DNA from: a virus
Virus record (IMG/VR): IMGVR_UViG_3300017782_000046
Coordinates: 1-42,317 of that record
Length of the DNA: 42,317 nt
Strand: one strand, 5' to 3'
Within the stretch, counting starts at the first letter, position 1; each line of letters starts with the position of its first letter. Below, piece by piece: positions 29,592-38,671 of the stretch. The translations under genes were made by a program, and so were the position numbers. Below the pieces are notes generated by a model. It had not been told where the DNA came from, made no database searches, and was given only the letters and a program-made list of their open reading frames with translations.

Positions 29592-30761
29592 TTAAAGTTT
29601 CAAGTCTTTTGTTTTACTAATAGCGGTAGTATAAGCAGCCATTGCATTAGATAAATCTTGTGTAGAATCTACACCGCCATTATCAGCTACCGCATTATCT
29701 ACTTCGCTGTCAGAATTAGCTTCTTTTTTAGCACCAAAATAACTTTCTTTGATAGTAGTTACCTTGTTTCTAAAATCTTCACCGTTTGAAAATTCAACCG
29801 CTTCAGTTAGTTTAGCAAATTTCTCTTTAGAGACATCTGTTAAATCCGAAGCAACATCAGCTAAAATGTCAGATTTTTCAAGTAAGTTAGTCTTACTATT
29901 CAATTCAACATTTTTCGCAATCTGTTCGTTAAGTTTAGTTTCTAACGATTCGATTTTTGAAGCTTGGTCTTCTAACACATCATATTTTTCATCAGGTACA
30001 TCTATATAGTGGTCTTCAAAAAGTTTTTTCAGACCAGAAATAAAGTCCTCAGCAATTTCGCCCTTGATACCTTTTTCAATAGCAAGTTCGTTTTCTTTCA
30101 TCCACTCGTTGACAACATAGTTCAAATAATTGTCTACCTTCTCAACTAGTTCAGATTTAGCTTTAGAGCTTTCTTCTTCAAATTTCTTATTATAGTCTAC
30201 TTCCATTTCTTCAGCAATTTCTTTTACTTTACTAGTAATTGCAGCTTCAAAAATAGTAGCAGCCTTTGTTTTAAATTCTTCGGACAAGTCTGATTCACCA
30301 GAGGTCAAAGCGTCAATGTGTTCTTTTACATCAATGTCTTTAGCTTTCTGGTCAGTAGATTCCTCAGATTTTTCAGCAGATTTAGCGTCTTTAGTTTCAG
30401 CTTCAGATTCTTTTTTCATCTTATAGCCTTCTTCTTTTGACTCTTTATCTTTCTTTTTATCTAGGAATTTTTTCAGACCGTCAGGCATTTCTCCCTCGGA
30501 AATCTTCTCGCCTTCAGAATCAGTTTCTTCCTTCTTTACAGAAGGCATTGGATCCGCACTACCAGAATTTTTCTGTTGAGCGTCACCTGAAACTTCTTTA
30601 ACTTTTTTAGTTGCGTCTGGATTACTATCTGTAGGTTTTACTACAGCAGCACCTAAATCTTCAGCACTATTAGATAGTGGTGAAGTTTCAGCAGCTACAG
30701 CGTTCTTTTTAGGAGCGTCTGGAGCCGTCATTTCTACAACCTGTTTTTCTGTCTCGGCCAT
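29592..30761 (-). CDS. 22: prohead core scaffolding protein (T4 gp22)
   Basis: A 389-residue highly charged, Lys/Glu/Ser/Ala-rich protein, largely helical with coiled-coil stretches (for example 165-230 and 270-320). The order 21-22-23 and the composition identify it as the internal scaffold around which gp23 assembles and which is later cut to peptides by gp21. The first 150 residues are disordered-looking, and EIAEDFISGLKKLFEDHYIDVPDEKYDVLE resembles gp22 of related phages. A late box lies 60 bases upstream. Confidence 0.92.
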   Translation of the reverse strand: MAETEKQVVEMTAPDAPKKNAVAAETSPLSNSAEDLGAAVVKPTDSNPDATKKVKEVSGDAQQKNSGSADPMPSVKKEETDSEGEKISEGEMPDGLKKFLDKKKDKESKEEGYKMKKESEAETKDAKSAEKSEESTDQKAKDIDVKEHIDALTSGESDLSEEFKTKAATIFEAAITSKVKEIAEEMEVDYNKKFEEESSKAKSELVEKVDNYLNYVVNEWMKENELAIEKGIKGEIAEDFISGLKKLFEDHYIDVPDEKYDVLEDQASKIESLETKLNEQIAKNVELNSKTNLLEKSDILADVASDLTDVSKEKFAKLTEAVEFSNGEDFRNKVTTIKESYFGAKKEANSDSEVDNAVADNGGVDSTQDLSNAMAAYTTAISKTKDLKL

Positions 30762-30820
30762 ATTGAAGTTCTCCTTATTTCTTTTAAAAAAAATAATTAT
30801 TTTCTTGTTTTGTTATAAGA

Positions 30821-30828
30821 TATTTATA
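30821..30828 (-). promoter_or_regulatory. late promoter box for gene 22
   Basis: Perfect TATAAATA on the minus strand, 60 bases before the ATG, overlapping the gap just after gene 21. No TTGACA at the right distance, so a pure late promoter. Confidence 0.8.
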
Positions 30829-30831
30829 ATA

Positions 30832-31479
30832 TTACAATCCTTTAAGGAACTTACTAAATACCTCTGCTTTTGCTTCGGCAAGTTTTAGTCTTTTTGCTTC
30901 CTTAATGTATTGTTTATACTCTTCAATATCTCTTTCTTTTATTACACCATTATCCCAAACCCACTCTTTTCCTTCCATAATTCCTTCTACGAAAGCGTCT
31001 GGAGCACTAGGGTCTGCTACAATGTCAGCTGCAGTTGCAAGATAAAAGTCATTTCCTACTCTTGCCTCACCACCACGACTTCTCTCTAATGAACCCATAC
31101 CACGAGAAGAAACGCCTAACTTAGCGCCTTCATCTATAAGATTTTTTACAATCTTTCCGTAGGGTGTGTCCATTATCTTTGCTTCACCGATAAAGTTGTT
31201 ACCGTCTGGATAGAGTTTTGTAATCATATGACTTACTCTTTCCAAGTTAACCGTTGGTCCATCAGGATGTCCTAATTCACCAAACGCTCTTTTCTGTTCC
31301 ACAAATTCTTTGTTATATCTACTAACTTCGTTAGATAGTGTTTCTTTAGGATAGACTCTACCATTTCTGTTTTTGATTTCAGATTGTAAAAATACACCAC
31401 GAATTTTGTAATTCGTTTTACCTTTAACTTCTTCGGTAATGTATTCTACATTTTCTAAAGTTTCTGTAATTAATTTCAT
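30832..31479 (-). CDS. 21: prohead core protease (T4 gp21)
   Basis: A 215-residue serine protease of the herpesvirus-assemblin type. Motifs seen: KNRNGRVYPKETLSNEVSRY, RAFGELGHPDGPTVNLERVSHMI (catalytic histidine region) and AKLGVSSRGMGSLE (catalytic serine in SSRG). It processes the capsid and scaffold proteins during head maturation. It lies directly upstream of scaffold 22, as in T4. Confidence 0.96.
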   Translation of the reverse strand: MKLITETLENVEYITEEVKGKTNYKIRGVFLQSEIKNRNGRVYPKETLSNEVSRYNKEFVEQKRAFGELGHPDGPTVNLERVSHMITKLYPDGNNFIGEAKIMDTPYGKIVKNLIDEGAKLGVSSRGMGSLERSRGGEARVGNDFYLATAADIVADPSAPDAFVEGIMEGKEWVWDNGVIKERDIEEYKQYIKEAKRLKLAEAKAEVFSKFLKGL

Positions 31480-31504
31480 AATAGTTTATCTCTCTCTTTC
31501 CTAA

Positions 31505-31512
31505 TATTTATA
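31505..31512 (-). promoter_or_regulatory. late promoter box for gene 21
   Basis: Perfect TATAAATA on the minus strand, 26 bases before the gene 21 ATG and just after the preceding gene's stop. Confidence 0.8.
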
Positions 31513-31519
31513 ATAATTC

Positions 31520-31915
31520 TTATCTAAATTCAACAACAATCGTATAATTATCGTTCAATGCAAAGTCTTTAGTACTTAAATAGACAAAACCGTTAGGGTT
31601 TGTCGCATTATTTACTATGTCATTTCCAGCATCCCTAAAGTCTAAATACCCTTGTCCTGATAATAATAATGATGTTGTATTTTCAGTAGCGCCTCCCCAA
31701 GCAATCTCTACTGCTGATTTTCTGTTTGCAGTATTAATAGAATACCACACTTTTGCAATCTCTTTAGTACCATCTGCTGTCATAAAGTTAGAAGTTGTAG
31801 GATTAGCAATCACGGTGTTTGTTTCACCTGTGCCGTCAGAATAGTTAGTTTGTTTTACAACATACTTAACACCTGCTGTATCCGATACTATCTGTTGTGT
31901 TACCAAATCTGCCAT
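31520..31915 (-). CDS. probable virion protein, 131 aa, beta-rich
   Basis: The product looks like a beta-sandwich: alternating strands rich in Thr, Ser, Asn and Val (VKYVVKQTNYSDGTGETNTVIANP, VWYSINTANRKSAVEIAWGGATENTTSLLLSGQGYLDFRDAG, GFVYLSTKDFALNDNYTIVVEFR). Its neighbour at 31917-32258 has a similar style. Together with their place between portal and protease genes, this suggests head decoration or outer capsid proteins. I do not recognise a named family. Co-transcribed with genes on both sides. Confidence 0.62.
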   Translation of the reverse strand: MADLVTQQIVSDTAGVKYVVKQTNYSDGTGETNTVIANPTTSNFMTADGTKEIAKVWYSINTANRKSAVEIAWGGATENTTSLLLSGQGYLDFRDAGNDIVNNATNPNGFVYLSTKDFALNDNYTIVVEFR

Positions 31916-31916
31916 T

Positions 31917-32258
31917 TTATTTTGTCTCCGTTTCTTTCTGTACTTCTACAGCCATATTAAATTTTGAAACATTAGCGTCTGTCGTAATCTCTAAAGTAGT
32001 TGCCGTATTTAATTCTTGTTCAATTACTTTACGAGCTTCACCTTCTTTTAATCCCCAATTACCAAACCCTGTTAAACTTAAAGATTGGTCTCCGAGTTTA
32101 AGAGTCGCTGTGCCTGTTCCTCTAATTTCATAATATACATTCGCTAAAGATACAGATTGACCAGCAGAATATAATGTTCCGCTTTCGTTGTCCGCACCAC
32201 TAGCCGTAATAATAGCTTTAGTGGTATCGTCTACCTTTGAGACAATACTTAATGCCAT
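31917..32258 (-). CDS. probable virion protein, 113 aa, beta-rich
   Basis: A Thr/Ser/Gly-rich, probably all-beta protein (MALSIVSKVDDTTKAIITASGAD, VYYEIRGTGTATLKLGDQSLSLTGFGNWGLKEGEARKVIEQEL, TTDANVSKFNMAVEVQ). The W-Y/W-S strand arrangement parallels the next gene, so the two may be diverged copies or partners. It is separated from that gene by one base. Likely minor head component; function unknown. Confidence 0.6.
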   Translation of the reverse strand: MALSIVSKVDDTTKAIITASGADNESGTLYSAGQSVSLANVYYEIRGTGTATLKLGDQSLSLTGFGNWGLKEGEARKVIEQELNTATTLEITTDANVSKFNMAVEVQKETETK

Positions 32259-32262
32259 CTAA

Positions 32263-32499
32263 TTACTCCGAAAAATATGTTGTCAATGCAGTCTCTACAT
32301 CGCTATCGCCTGAAGCAACTTCTGTGATTTTAGTTTCAATAATGTCAACTAAATCTTGTGGTTGCGTCCAATCAATTGCGTCAAGGCCACTTACTAAAGT
32401 TTCTACACTAGTTTTCATCGCTGGTGATAGAGCGTTATATCTATCGTTTTTGATGTAACCAGATGTATTACCTACAATACTTGATACCGTTAATGCCAT
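32263..32499 (-). CDS. uncharacterised 78-aa protein
   Basis: A short acidic protein, mainly helical (IKNDRYNALSPAMKTSVETLVSGLDAID, PQDLVDIIETKITEVASGDSDVETALTTYFSE). It lies in the portal-to-protease interval with gaps of two to four bases, so it is part of the head gene transcript. Start ATG has GGAGAATAAAA before it. I do not recognise a family. Confidence 0.6.
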   Translation of the reverse strand: MALTVSSIVGNTSGYIKNDRYNALSPAMKTSVETLVSGLDAIDWTQPQDLVDIIETKITEVASGDSDVETALTTYFSE

Positions 32500-32501
32500 T
32501 T

Positions 32502-32834
32502 TTATTCTCCTGTGTTATCAGGTGTTGCCTGATTAAATGCTTGTTGTACTTCGTCTTGTGTAGCACTTTGTCCAATAGGTGTAGCAACATCAGGTTTTGC
32601 GTCTGAATGGTCTTCAGCAGCATTTGTAGTATCAACTACATCTGTTGCCTGTCCAGTCATAACATCAGCCGCACTTTGAAATAGAGAAGAAGCATATTCT
32701 TTTCTACTTGTATCTAATGCGTCTCCGACTTTATCTCTTAAAGCGTCTTTAAAAGCGTCACCGGCTTCTGCGTTGTTGCCTTTTGCTAATTGGTCTACAA
32801 AAGTATCTACTTTACTTATTTCATTGTCTGCCAT
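32502..32834 (-). CDS. probable prohead core protein in the gp67 position
   Basis: A 110-residue acidic protein with KGNNAEAGDAFKDALRDKVGDALDTSRKEYASSLFQSAADV, a helical stretch shared, as I recall, with proteins at this place in other marine T4-like phages, and an unstructured Asp/Thr/Gln-rich tail. In T4 the genes between 20 and 21 are 67 and 68, both prohead core proteins, so the place suggests a similar role; direct similarity to T4 gp67 is not clear. Strong AAGGAGAAAA ribosome site. Confidence 0.6.
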   Translation of the reverse strand: MADNEISKVDTFVDQLAKGNNAEAGDAFKDALRDKVGDALDTSRKEYASSLFQSAADVMTGQATDVVDTTNAAEDHSDAKPDVATPIGQSATQDEVQQAFNQATPDNTGE

Positions 32835-32854
32835 TTTATTTTCTCCTTATTATA

Positions 32855-34375
32855 TTACATAATGTCGTTATCGTCAGGTACACTAGTTTGTGGAGCTGCG
32901 ATAAGACCATCATCAATTTCTTTTTTAATTTGATTATCAATTTGTTCAATTTCTCTTTCAGATTGTTTTAAAATACTTTGTCGTACAAATTTTACACTAA
33001 AGTATTTACCAACATAATCTCTCACATCATTTGCTAATGCTATTCTTTCTCTTAATAGTTCAGCGTCTTTCAGTTCCGAGAAATGACCGTCAGCAAGAAA
33101 ATCATATTTAATTTTTTCACTTATTGACTGCCAATCTTCTTCATTTATAACTGCTTTTAAAACTAATTGAGTTCTAAGCAAGTCATTAAATAAATCTGTA
33201 AATTTCTTTCTTAATCTATGTACAAACTTTGTAAATTTAAGTTCGTCTCTTGTGATTTCAGTTGTTCTACCTAAATTGAAACCTTGACTTCCTTCTAATC
33301 TACTTACTGGTACATTTAAACTTCTGTATAATTTTTTCTGGAAGTATTCAATATCAGATACTTCACCTAGGTTTTGTCCACCAGGTAATGTAGTAATATC
33401 AGTTCCTCTTCCACCTTCTCTACTAGGTAACCAAAAGTCTTCAAGCATAGACATATAGTTTCTATCGTCTCTAATCTCTCCTGTACTTGCGTCATAGACA
33501 AGTTTGTTTCTGTATCTTGCCATAACATCACGGAGATATTGCTCTGCTTTTACTTTAGGTAAATTACCTACATCAATTTTAAATATTCTTCTTTCAGGTG
33601 CTCTTGCAATTCTGTAAATAACAACAGCGTCTTCAATCATTCTTAATTGATTGACAGGTTTAATTGCCTTGTGCATATAACCCATAACCATATTCTTGTT
33701 CAAGTCTACTAATCCACTTGGACAAAATGAGATAGCGTCTGTGGCAATCTTAATACCACCACTTGCCATACCAGGTCCTGCAACACCTTTTTCATTGTAT
33801 AAAAAATATTCGTTGTAGTCGTGTACCACTTGTATGTTTGCCATAGCAACTGGACGACCTTTTTTAATCTCTCGTATTTTTTTAATCTTACGAGGATCAA
33901 TATATCTTAATTCTGTTATACCTTTTACAGGTGATTCTCTATCAATAACTTTATGATAGTAAATTCTTCCATCAACATACCATCTTCTGAATATGTCGTG
34001 TCCTTTTGTACTAAAGTTCATTAACCTTAGAATTTCTTTAAATTCATCTTCAACCTTACGCTTAACTTTATCGCTAAAGTCCGTGTCAGATAAATCTACT
34101 CGCACCGGGTCTCTATCTATCTCGTTTGCTACTATAGCCTCGTTGACAATATCTTCAACAGCCATATCACATTCAGGATGGATTGAAATCTCTCTATACC
34201 TTCTAATTAAGTCTTGCTCTGTCTTGGCATTACCTTCCATATCAAGGTATTGTCCAAAGTAACCTCCGGCAGCGACGGTTTGTGTACCGTCATCTGCCTT
34301 AGGTTGAGTAAAACTTTGCTTCGGGTCTGGAGTATCTTTAACTCTAGTAATTTGAAAACCGAAAAGTTCCGCCAT
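32855..34375 (-). CDS. 20: portal protein (T4 gp20)
   Basis: The 506-residue subunit of the dodecameric portal through which DNA enters the head and to which the tail attaches. Recognisable segments: FGQYLDMEGNAKTEQDLIRRYREISIHPECDMAVEDIVNEAIV, RRWYVDGRIYYHKVID, LRYIDPRKIKKIREIKKG, EDAVVIYRIARAPERRIFKIDVGNLPKVKAEQYLRDVMARYRNKLVYDASTGEIRDDRNYMSMLEDFWLPSREGGRGTDITTLPGG. It also nucleates prohead assembly. It sits between tail tube 19 and the head core genes, as in T4. Confidence 0.98.
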   Translation of the reverse strand: MAELFGFQITRVKDTPDPKQSFTQPKADDGTQTVAAGGYFGQYLDMEGNAKTEQDLIRRYREISIHPECDMAVEDIVNEAIVANEIDRDPVRVDLSDTDFSDKVKRKVEDEFKEILRLMNFSTKGHDIFRRWYVDGRIYYHKVIDRESPVKGITELRYIDPRKIKKIREIKKGRPVAMANIQVVHDYNEYFLYNEKGVAGPGMASGGIKIATDAISFCPSGLVDLNKNMVMGYMHKAIKPVNQLRMIEDAVVIYRIARAPERRIFKIDVGNLPKVKAEQYLRDVMARYRNKLVYDASTGEIRDDRNYMSMLEDFWLPSREGGRGTDITTLPGGQNLGEVSDIEYFQKKLYRSLNVPVSRLEGSQGFNLGRTTEITRDELKFTKFVHRLRKKFTDLFNDLLRTQLVLKAVINEEDWQSISEKIKYDFLADGHFSELKDAELLRERIALANDVRDYVGKYFSVKFVRQSILKQSEREIEQIDNQIKKEIDDGLIAAPQTSVPDDNDIM

Positions 34376-34408
34376 TATAATTTCCTCACAAGTTTACTTT
34401 TTATTATA

Positions 34409-34416
34409 TATTTATT
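34409..34416 (-). promoter_or_regulatory. weak late-type box before gene 20
   Basis: AATAAATA on the minus strand, one base from the TATAAATA consensus, 34 bases before the ATG in the 47-base gap after gene 19. Chance match is possible in AT-rich DNA. Confidence 0.3.
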
Positions 34417-34422
34417 CAACTA

Positions 34423-34950
34423 TTAAGTAGTCGTTCTTGCTTCAAAGAAAAGGTATCTAAACGATACTTCAAATGTTTCAACTGCTTCTGTTGGTTCCAT
34501 ATTCAAATCAATAGCACCAATTGAAGTTGGGAAACAACTTCTTAAAGTGTATGATTTAATAGTAGAGCCATTTCTGTCTAAATGGTCAATAAATGCGTCT
34601 ACTTGATAATCTACTGGATTAACTAATCCTTCGTTATCAGACATATTATTGATTCCATTTTGCCATCTTTCAAAAGCGTCTCTTAATTTAAAGTTTGTGT
34701 CGTTAAGTACCGTAATCGTCCAAGGTTCAAAGTTTCTATCAGCCGCCAAATATACAGGTCTTCCACGGAAGTTAACCGTAGTAGTTCCAATATTCATTGC
34801 CGGAATTGTAGTTGTTTGACATAAGAACGCCAATTCTTCTGTTTCTCCACCAACTTGTGCATAACCAGGGAAAGGCATTGTTACCTTAAATTGGTTTGCT
34901 CTAGCGCCGCCGCCAGCAAGTTTAGTTTTGAAGTCATTAATGTTTGCCAT
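34423..34950 (-). CDS. 19: tail tube protein (T4 gp19)
   Basis: A 175-residue tube subunit. It matches T4-like gp19: MANINDFKTKLAGGGARANQFKVTMPFPGYAQVGGETEELAFLCQTTTIPAMNIGTTTVNFRGRPVYLAADR, WTITVLNDTNFKLRDAFERWQNGIN, and the end SCFPTSIGAIDLNMEPTEAVETFEVSFRYLFFEA. Hexameric rings of it stack inside the gp18 sheath. Good ribosome site (GGAGAAATAAAAA). Confidence 0.96.
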   Translation of the reverse strand: MANINDFKTKLAGGGARANQFKVTMPFPGYAQVGGETEELAFLCQTTTIPAMNIGTTTVNFRGRPVYLAADRNFEPWTITVLNDTNFKLRDAFERWQNGINNMSDNEGLVNPVDYQVDAFIDHLDRNGSTIKSYTLRSCFPTSIGAIDLNMEPTEAVETFEVSFRYLFFEARTTT

Positions 34951-34969
34951 TTTTTATTTCTCCTCTTTA

Positions 34970-36901
34970 CTAACCTGCGACTTCTGTAAAAGCCACGCCA
35001 GTTCTTGTTGCGACAAAAGATAATGTGATAAAGTTGATACTTCTTGCTGGTTTAATGTAAATCTCAGCAATAAATTCGTTTCTATCAATTACTTCGCCTG
35101 TGTTATTAGTTTCATCACATACTACTAAAAAGTCTGTGATACCTCGTCTACCTTGTACTTCTCTTAAAAAAGGTTCTACTAGGTTTCTAAAGTTAGCTCT
35201 TGTAAACTCATCATTGAATTCAAAGAGTTGAAATTTAGAAGCTGTAGCAATCGCCTTCTCTAAAACGATAAACAATCTTCGTACATTTATTCTATCAAAT
35301 GCAGATGGTGTTGTTAGTCCAGTCTTATCACCAAACAAGATAATACCTTGACCAGGGAAAGAAACAACTGGGTTTACTCTCGCTCTGTAAAGTTCGTCTC
35401 GTTGAGTTTTGTTTGGACTATAAGCAAGTTTAACTGCTCCTCTAATAATACCTCTGTTTAATCCAGCAGGACTAAACCAAGCGTCATTAGTTAAATCAGT
35501 TCTTGCTGACAAACCAGCCATATCTCCGTTTAATGGTACATATCTATATACATCAGAATATCTGTCATACATATATTTGTAACCACTATCAAAGATTACA
35601 TAACTAGATGATTGGATTGTATTAAAAAATCCAAGTACATTTTTAGTTTGAGTTATAGCAGAAGCAATATTAACTACATCACTTCTTTGTGGACTTGCAA
35701 ATACTACACAATCTTTTCTTGTTTCAGCGATTGTAATTAAATCACCAATTAAGTTTGCGCTTGCGTTACCAGCCATAATCAATCCTACATCAACGGTTTC
35801 TGAATCTTGGAATAATTCAAATGCAGACTTTCTAGCACCGTCAGTTACCGTACCATCTAATCCACCTGTAAAGGTTAATGCGATTGGTCCTGCAACATCG
35901 GTGAAAGCAGTTGTCTTTGCTTGACCCCAAGTTGTTCCGTTTGAGTTATGGTCTCCCCAATAGATAAAAGATGATTTTCTGTAAATAACTTCTGGGTAGA
36001 AATTATTAGAACCACCACTATCTTTTGCGTCTTTAGCTTTTGATACTTTTTCGTATACTTCTAGTACTTCGCCTTTAGTTCCTGATATAGAACCATCAGC
36101 GTCTATAACAACAATGTGTAATTCATCATCACTACCACCAGCAGTTGCTACATCTGGAGAAGTTCCAGGTGCACCACTTACTGAATCGTAATGTGACCAT
36201 CTTCGTCTAACATTTGCGTTATCTACGATAACTCTAGTTAAACCACCAGTACCAACTCTTTTCTTAATTGTAATGTCGTTAGAAGATACGGCTGTTACCT
36301 CGTATTCAATTCCGTCATCATAATCGTTAGTTGCGGCTGTTGTTGAAAATGCAATTATGTCACCAACATTAATGTTAGTTCCACTTGTCATTGTTATAGT
36401 TGTGTCGCCAACTGATACAGCACTATCGTTAACGGTTGTTACCGCTTCTTGCTCATATGCAGTTAAAGAAGGACATACAGAAACAGATAATCCATTTCCA
36501 TAAGCGCCTGCTGTTCTAGCAACAAACTCCCTACCAGAAATACCAGTATAAGCACCATCTGCTAAGTATGTTGAGTTGTAATGGTCAGTATTTTTGACCA
36601 ATACTGCTGAACCACCGTTGGTTACAGCGTTTATAATTCCAGTGTTTTCAGTTCGTACAACTTTCAGAGCATTGGAATACTGAAGGAAAGATGAAGCAGT
36701 AAAGTACTCTTCAAAGTTGCTAGCAGTTGGTTTTCCAAAGATACTAACCAATTCTTGTTCAGAAGAGATAAGCGTTATCTCTCCAACTGGACCTCTTGTA
36801 GTATTAAAAGCAAATGCTCCAATACTAGTAGAAACAGCAGGAATTATGTTAGTTAAATCCTTTTCTTGTACGAGAACACCTGGTGATACTTGAAATGCCA
36901 T
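34970..36901 (-). CDS. 18: contractile tail sheath (T4 gp18)
   Basis: A 643-residue sheath subunit. The start MAFQVSPGVLVQEKDLTNIIPAVSTSIGAFAFNTTRGPVGE is the classic sheath N-terminus, SFLQYSNALKVVRTEN follows, and the C-terminal half has the conserved ARTDLTNDAWFSPAGLNRGIIRGAVKLAYSPNKTQRDELY, NPVVSFPGQGIILFGDKT and DRINVRRLFIVLEKAIATASKFQLFEFND segments. A 15-codon leader frame ends at the TAATG junction with this gene. Confidence 0.98.
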   Translation of the reverse strand: MAFQVSPGVLVQEKDLTNIIPAVSTSIGAFAFNTTRGPVGEITLISSEQELVSIFGKPTASNFEEYFTASSFLQYSNALKVVRTENTGIINAVTNGGSAVLVKNTDHYNSTYLADGAYTGISGREFVARTAGAYGNGLSVSVCPSLTAYEQEAVTTVNDSAVSVGDTTITMTSGTNINVGDIIAFSTTAATNDYDDGIEYEVTAVSSNDITIKKRVGTGGLTRVIVDNANVRRRWSHYDSVSGAPGTSPDVATAGGSDDELHIVVIDADGSISGTKGEVLEVYEKVSKAKDAKDSGGSNNFYPEVIYRKSSFIYWGDHNSNGTTWGQAKTTAFTDVAGPIALTFTGGLDGTVTDGARKSAFELFQDSETVDVGLIMAGNASANLIGDLITIAETRKDCVVFASPQRSDVVNIASAITQTKNVLGFFNTIQSSSYVIFDSGYKYMYDRYSDVYRYVPLNGDMAGLSARTDLTNDAWFSPAGLNRGIIRGAVKLAYSPNKTQRDELYRARVNPVVSFPGQGIILFGDKTGLTTPSAFDRINVRRLFIVLEKAIATASKFQLFEFNDEFTRANFRNLVEPFLREVQGRRGITDFLVVCDETNNTGEVIDRNEFIAEIYIKPARSINFITLSFVATRTGVAFTEVAG

Positions 36902-36948
36902 TAGGTTTTCTCCTCTATTTTATTGTTTGTATTTTTATAAAAATACAT
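36901..36948 (-). CDS. possible 15-codon leader ORF before gene 18
   Basis: ATG at 36948 follows AAAGGAAAAC by 5 bases and the frame ends with a TAA that overlaps the gp18 ATG (TAATG). The peptide would be MYFYKNTNNKIEEKT. The first codons lie over an 18-bp palindrome (36929-36946). It may couple translation to gp18 or be chance. Confidence 0.3.
   Translation of the reverse strand: MYFYKNTNNKIEEKT
36929..36946. repeat. 18-bp perfect palindrome in the gene 17-18 gap
   Basis: GTATTTTTATAAAAATAC reads the same on both strands. It lies 28 bases before the gp18 ATG. A TTGACA at 36961-36966 with TTTTAT 18 bases downstream would be a weak sigma-70 promoter here. A second hairpin, CGTAT/ATACG, is at 36971-36985. 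Confidence 0.45.
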
Positions 36949-37036
36949 AATGTTTTCCTTTGTCAAAATTCGTATTATTCATACGCCCATATTCAAATTT
37001 CTCAATCGTTTATATTTATGAAATAGGGGATCTTCA

Positions 37037-38668
37037 TTAACTACCTTTGCGTACCACGGGATGCCATACCTGTCCATATTCGTCCGAAAATGGTTGCTCT
37101 TCTGGTGTATCAACACCATTATCAACGAACCCAAACGGCGCCATATCTTGTTCTATTAACTTCTCTTGTTCTTTGTACATTTCTGCTCTGATATTTCTAT
37201 CAGTCATTTCTTTAAAATACCTTTGGTTTGCAACCCAACCTAATATAGTTAGACAAGTCATATAATCATCATTACAACCTTCTTCTGCTTGCCAACTTTG
37301 ATTTTTTCTTGTAAAGGTGGACATTTCTCCGACAATATTAAAGTCATTGATAACAAGTTTATCACTCTCAATAATTGCTTTAATATTTGCAGTACCCATT
37401 TTCTTAATCTGTTTAGTCATTCGTACACCTAATTGTGAACCTCTTTGACTGAACATTGCACCAAGTATTTGTCCTGCTCTACCTTTTTGTGTAGTCATTA
37501 GTATATTATCATATTCTAATTCATAATGTAAACCATCTGAAATCTGAGCGCCAATATCATTGACTTCTACAAGTATATGTGCTTTGTTAAATTGAGTACA
37601 AACTTTCGCAATCATTTCAGGAAACAATATAGGTTTAATTTCATTGTCTCTAAATGTTGCAACAACTTTATATGGTAAATCGGTTACATCAAATATAATA
37701 AACGCTGAGAAATCTTTTAGTGTACCTCTGGCAACATCAACCGTACATAAGTAAGTATGGCCTTTTATAGGTTCTTCAAAGATACTCAATCGTCCATTTG
37801 TTTTAAGTGGTGTCTTATACGGTGTCGCTTTGATTTTAGCAGGACTGATAAGTGTATCAATACTTCCTAAAAACTCACACTCAAACTCACTAGCAAATTG
37901 AGACTCACTAGTGTTTCTTATTGTTTCTTCTTTCCACTTATTATCTCTACCTGGTACTTCTGACCAATGTACTTCAATAGGTATGTAATCGTTTTGTCCT
38001 GCTTCAGCGTCAACCCATAGTTTATAAAATTGATTCATTCCGTGAGGAGTTGAAACAATAATAACTTTAGTTGACTTACCAGAAGTAATCGTAGGATAAA
38101 CGGAACTAAAAAATTGTTCGGCAATAGTTGTAGGTACGAAAGCAAACTCGTCAAGGAAGATAATGTTATATGAACCTCCTCGTACAGCACTTGAAGATGT
38201 TGCAGCTGCTACTACTTTACTTCCATTCTCTAATTCTATATTACCTTTATTCCAGTTTAACACACCTTGTTGTAACCATTTTGGTAAATTCTCATATGCA
38301 AGTTGTAGTCTTCCTAATATATCTCTTGCAGTAGAAGATTTGTTAGCAAGAATTGCTATATTACAATTAGGATTAAACAACGCATAGTGTAATAGATATG
38401 ATATAGTTGTTGTAGACTTACCTGATTGTCTAGGTAGTTTACAAATCGTAAATCTATTTTCGTGTATTGTATTTACAATTTTTTCTTGGAAAGGATACAT
38501 ATCAAAAGGTACTAGTCCTTCGTCAAGTGAAACAATTTGTACATACTTCTTCATAAAGTATATAGGATTATTTTCACACTTCTTAAACTCTTTAATCTCG
38601 TCCGAAGTAAACTCTTGTGGTGTGTTTACTTTTTTTAGATTAGGGTTACCTAGATATGCGTCTGACAT
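37037..38668 (-). CDS. 17: terminase large subunit (T4 gp17)
   Basis: The 543-residue DNA packaging motor and nuclease. Motifs: a Q-motif-like WYPFQEKIV region (DMYPFQEKIVNTIHENR), Walker A CKLPRQSGKSTTT, Walker B YNIIFLDEFAF with catalytic glutamate, coupling motif VSTPHG, and nuclease residues in CTVDVARGTLKDFSAFIIFD, ILVEVNDIGAQISDGLHYE and GCNDDYMTCLTILGW. It cuts concatemers and translocates DNA through the gp20 portal. It follows gene 16 by three bases. Confidence 0.98.
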   Translation of the reverse strand: MSDAYLGNPNLKKVNTPQEFTSDEIKEFKKCENNPIYFMKKYVQIVSLDEGLVPFDMYPFQEKIVNTIHENRFTICKLPRQSGKSTTTISYLLHYALFNPNCNIAILANKSSTARDILGRLQLAYENLPKWLQQGVLNWNKGNIELENGSKVVAAATSSSAVRGGSYNIIFLDEFAFVPTTIAEQFFSSVYPTITSGKSTKVIIVSTPHGMNQFYKLWVDAEAGQNDYIPIEVHWSEVPGRDNKWKEETIRNTSESQFASEFECEFLGSIDTLISPAKIKATPYKTPLKTNGRLSIFEEPIKGHTYLCTVDVARGTLKDFSAFIIFDVTDLPYKVVATFRDNEIKPILFPEMIAKVCTQFNKAHILVEVNDIGAQISDGLHYELEYDNILMTTQKGRAGQILGAMFSQRGSQLGVRMTKQIKKMGTANIKAIIESDKLVINDFNIVGEMSTFTRKNQSWQAEEGCNDDYMTCLTILGWVANQRYFKEMTDRNIRAEMYKEQEKLIEQDMAPFGFVDNGVDTPEEQPFSDEYGQVWHPVVRKGS

Positions 38669-38671
38669 AAC

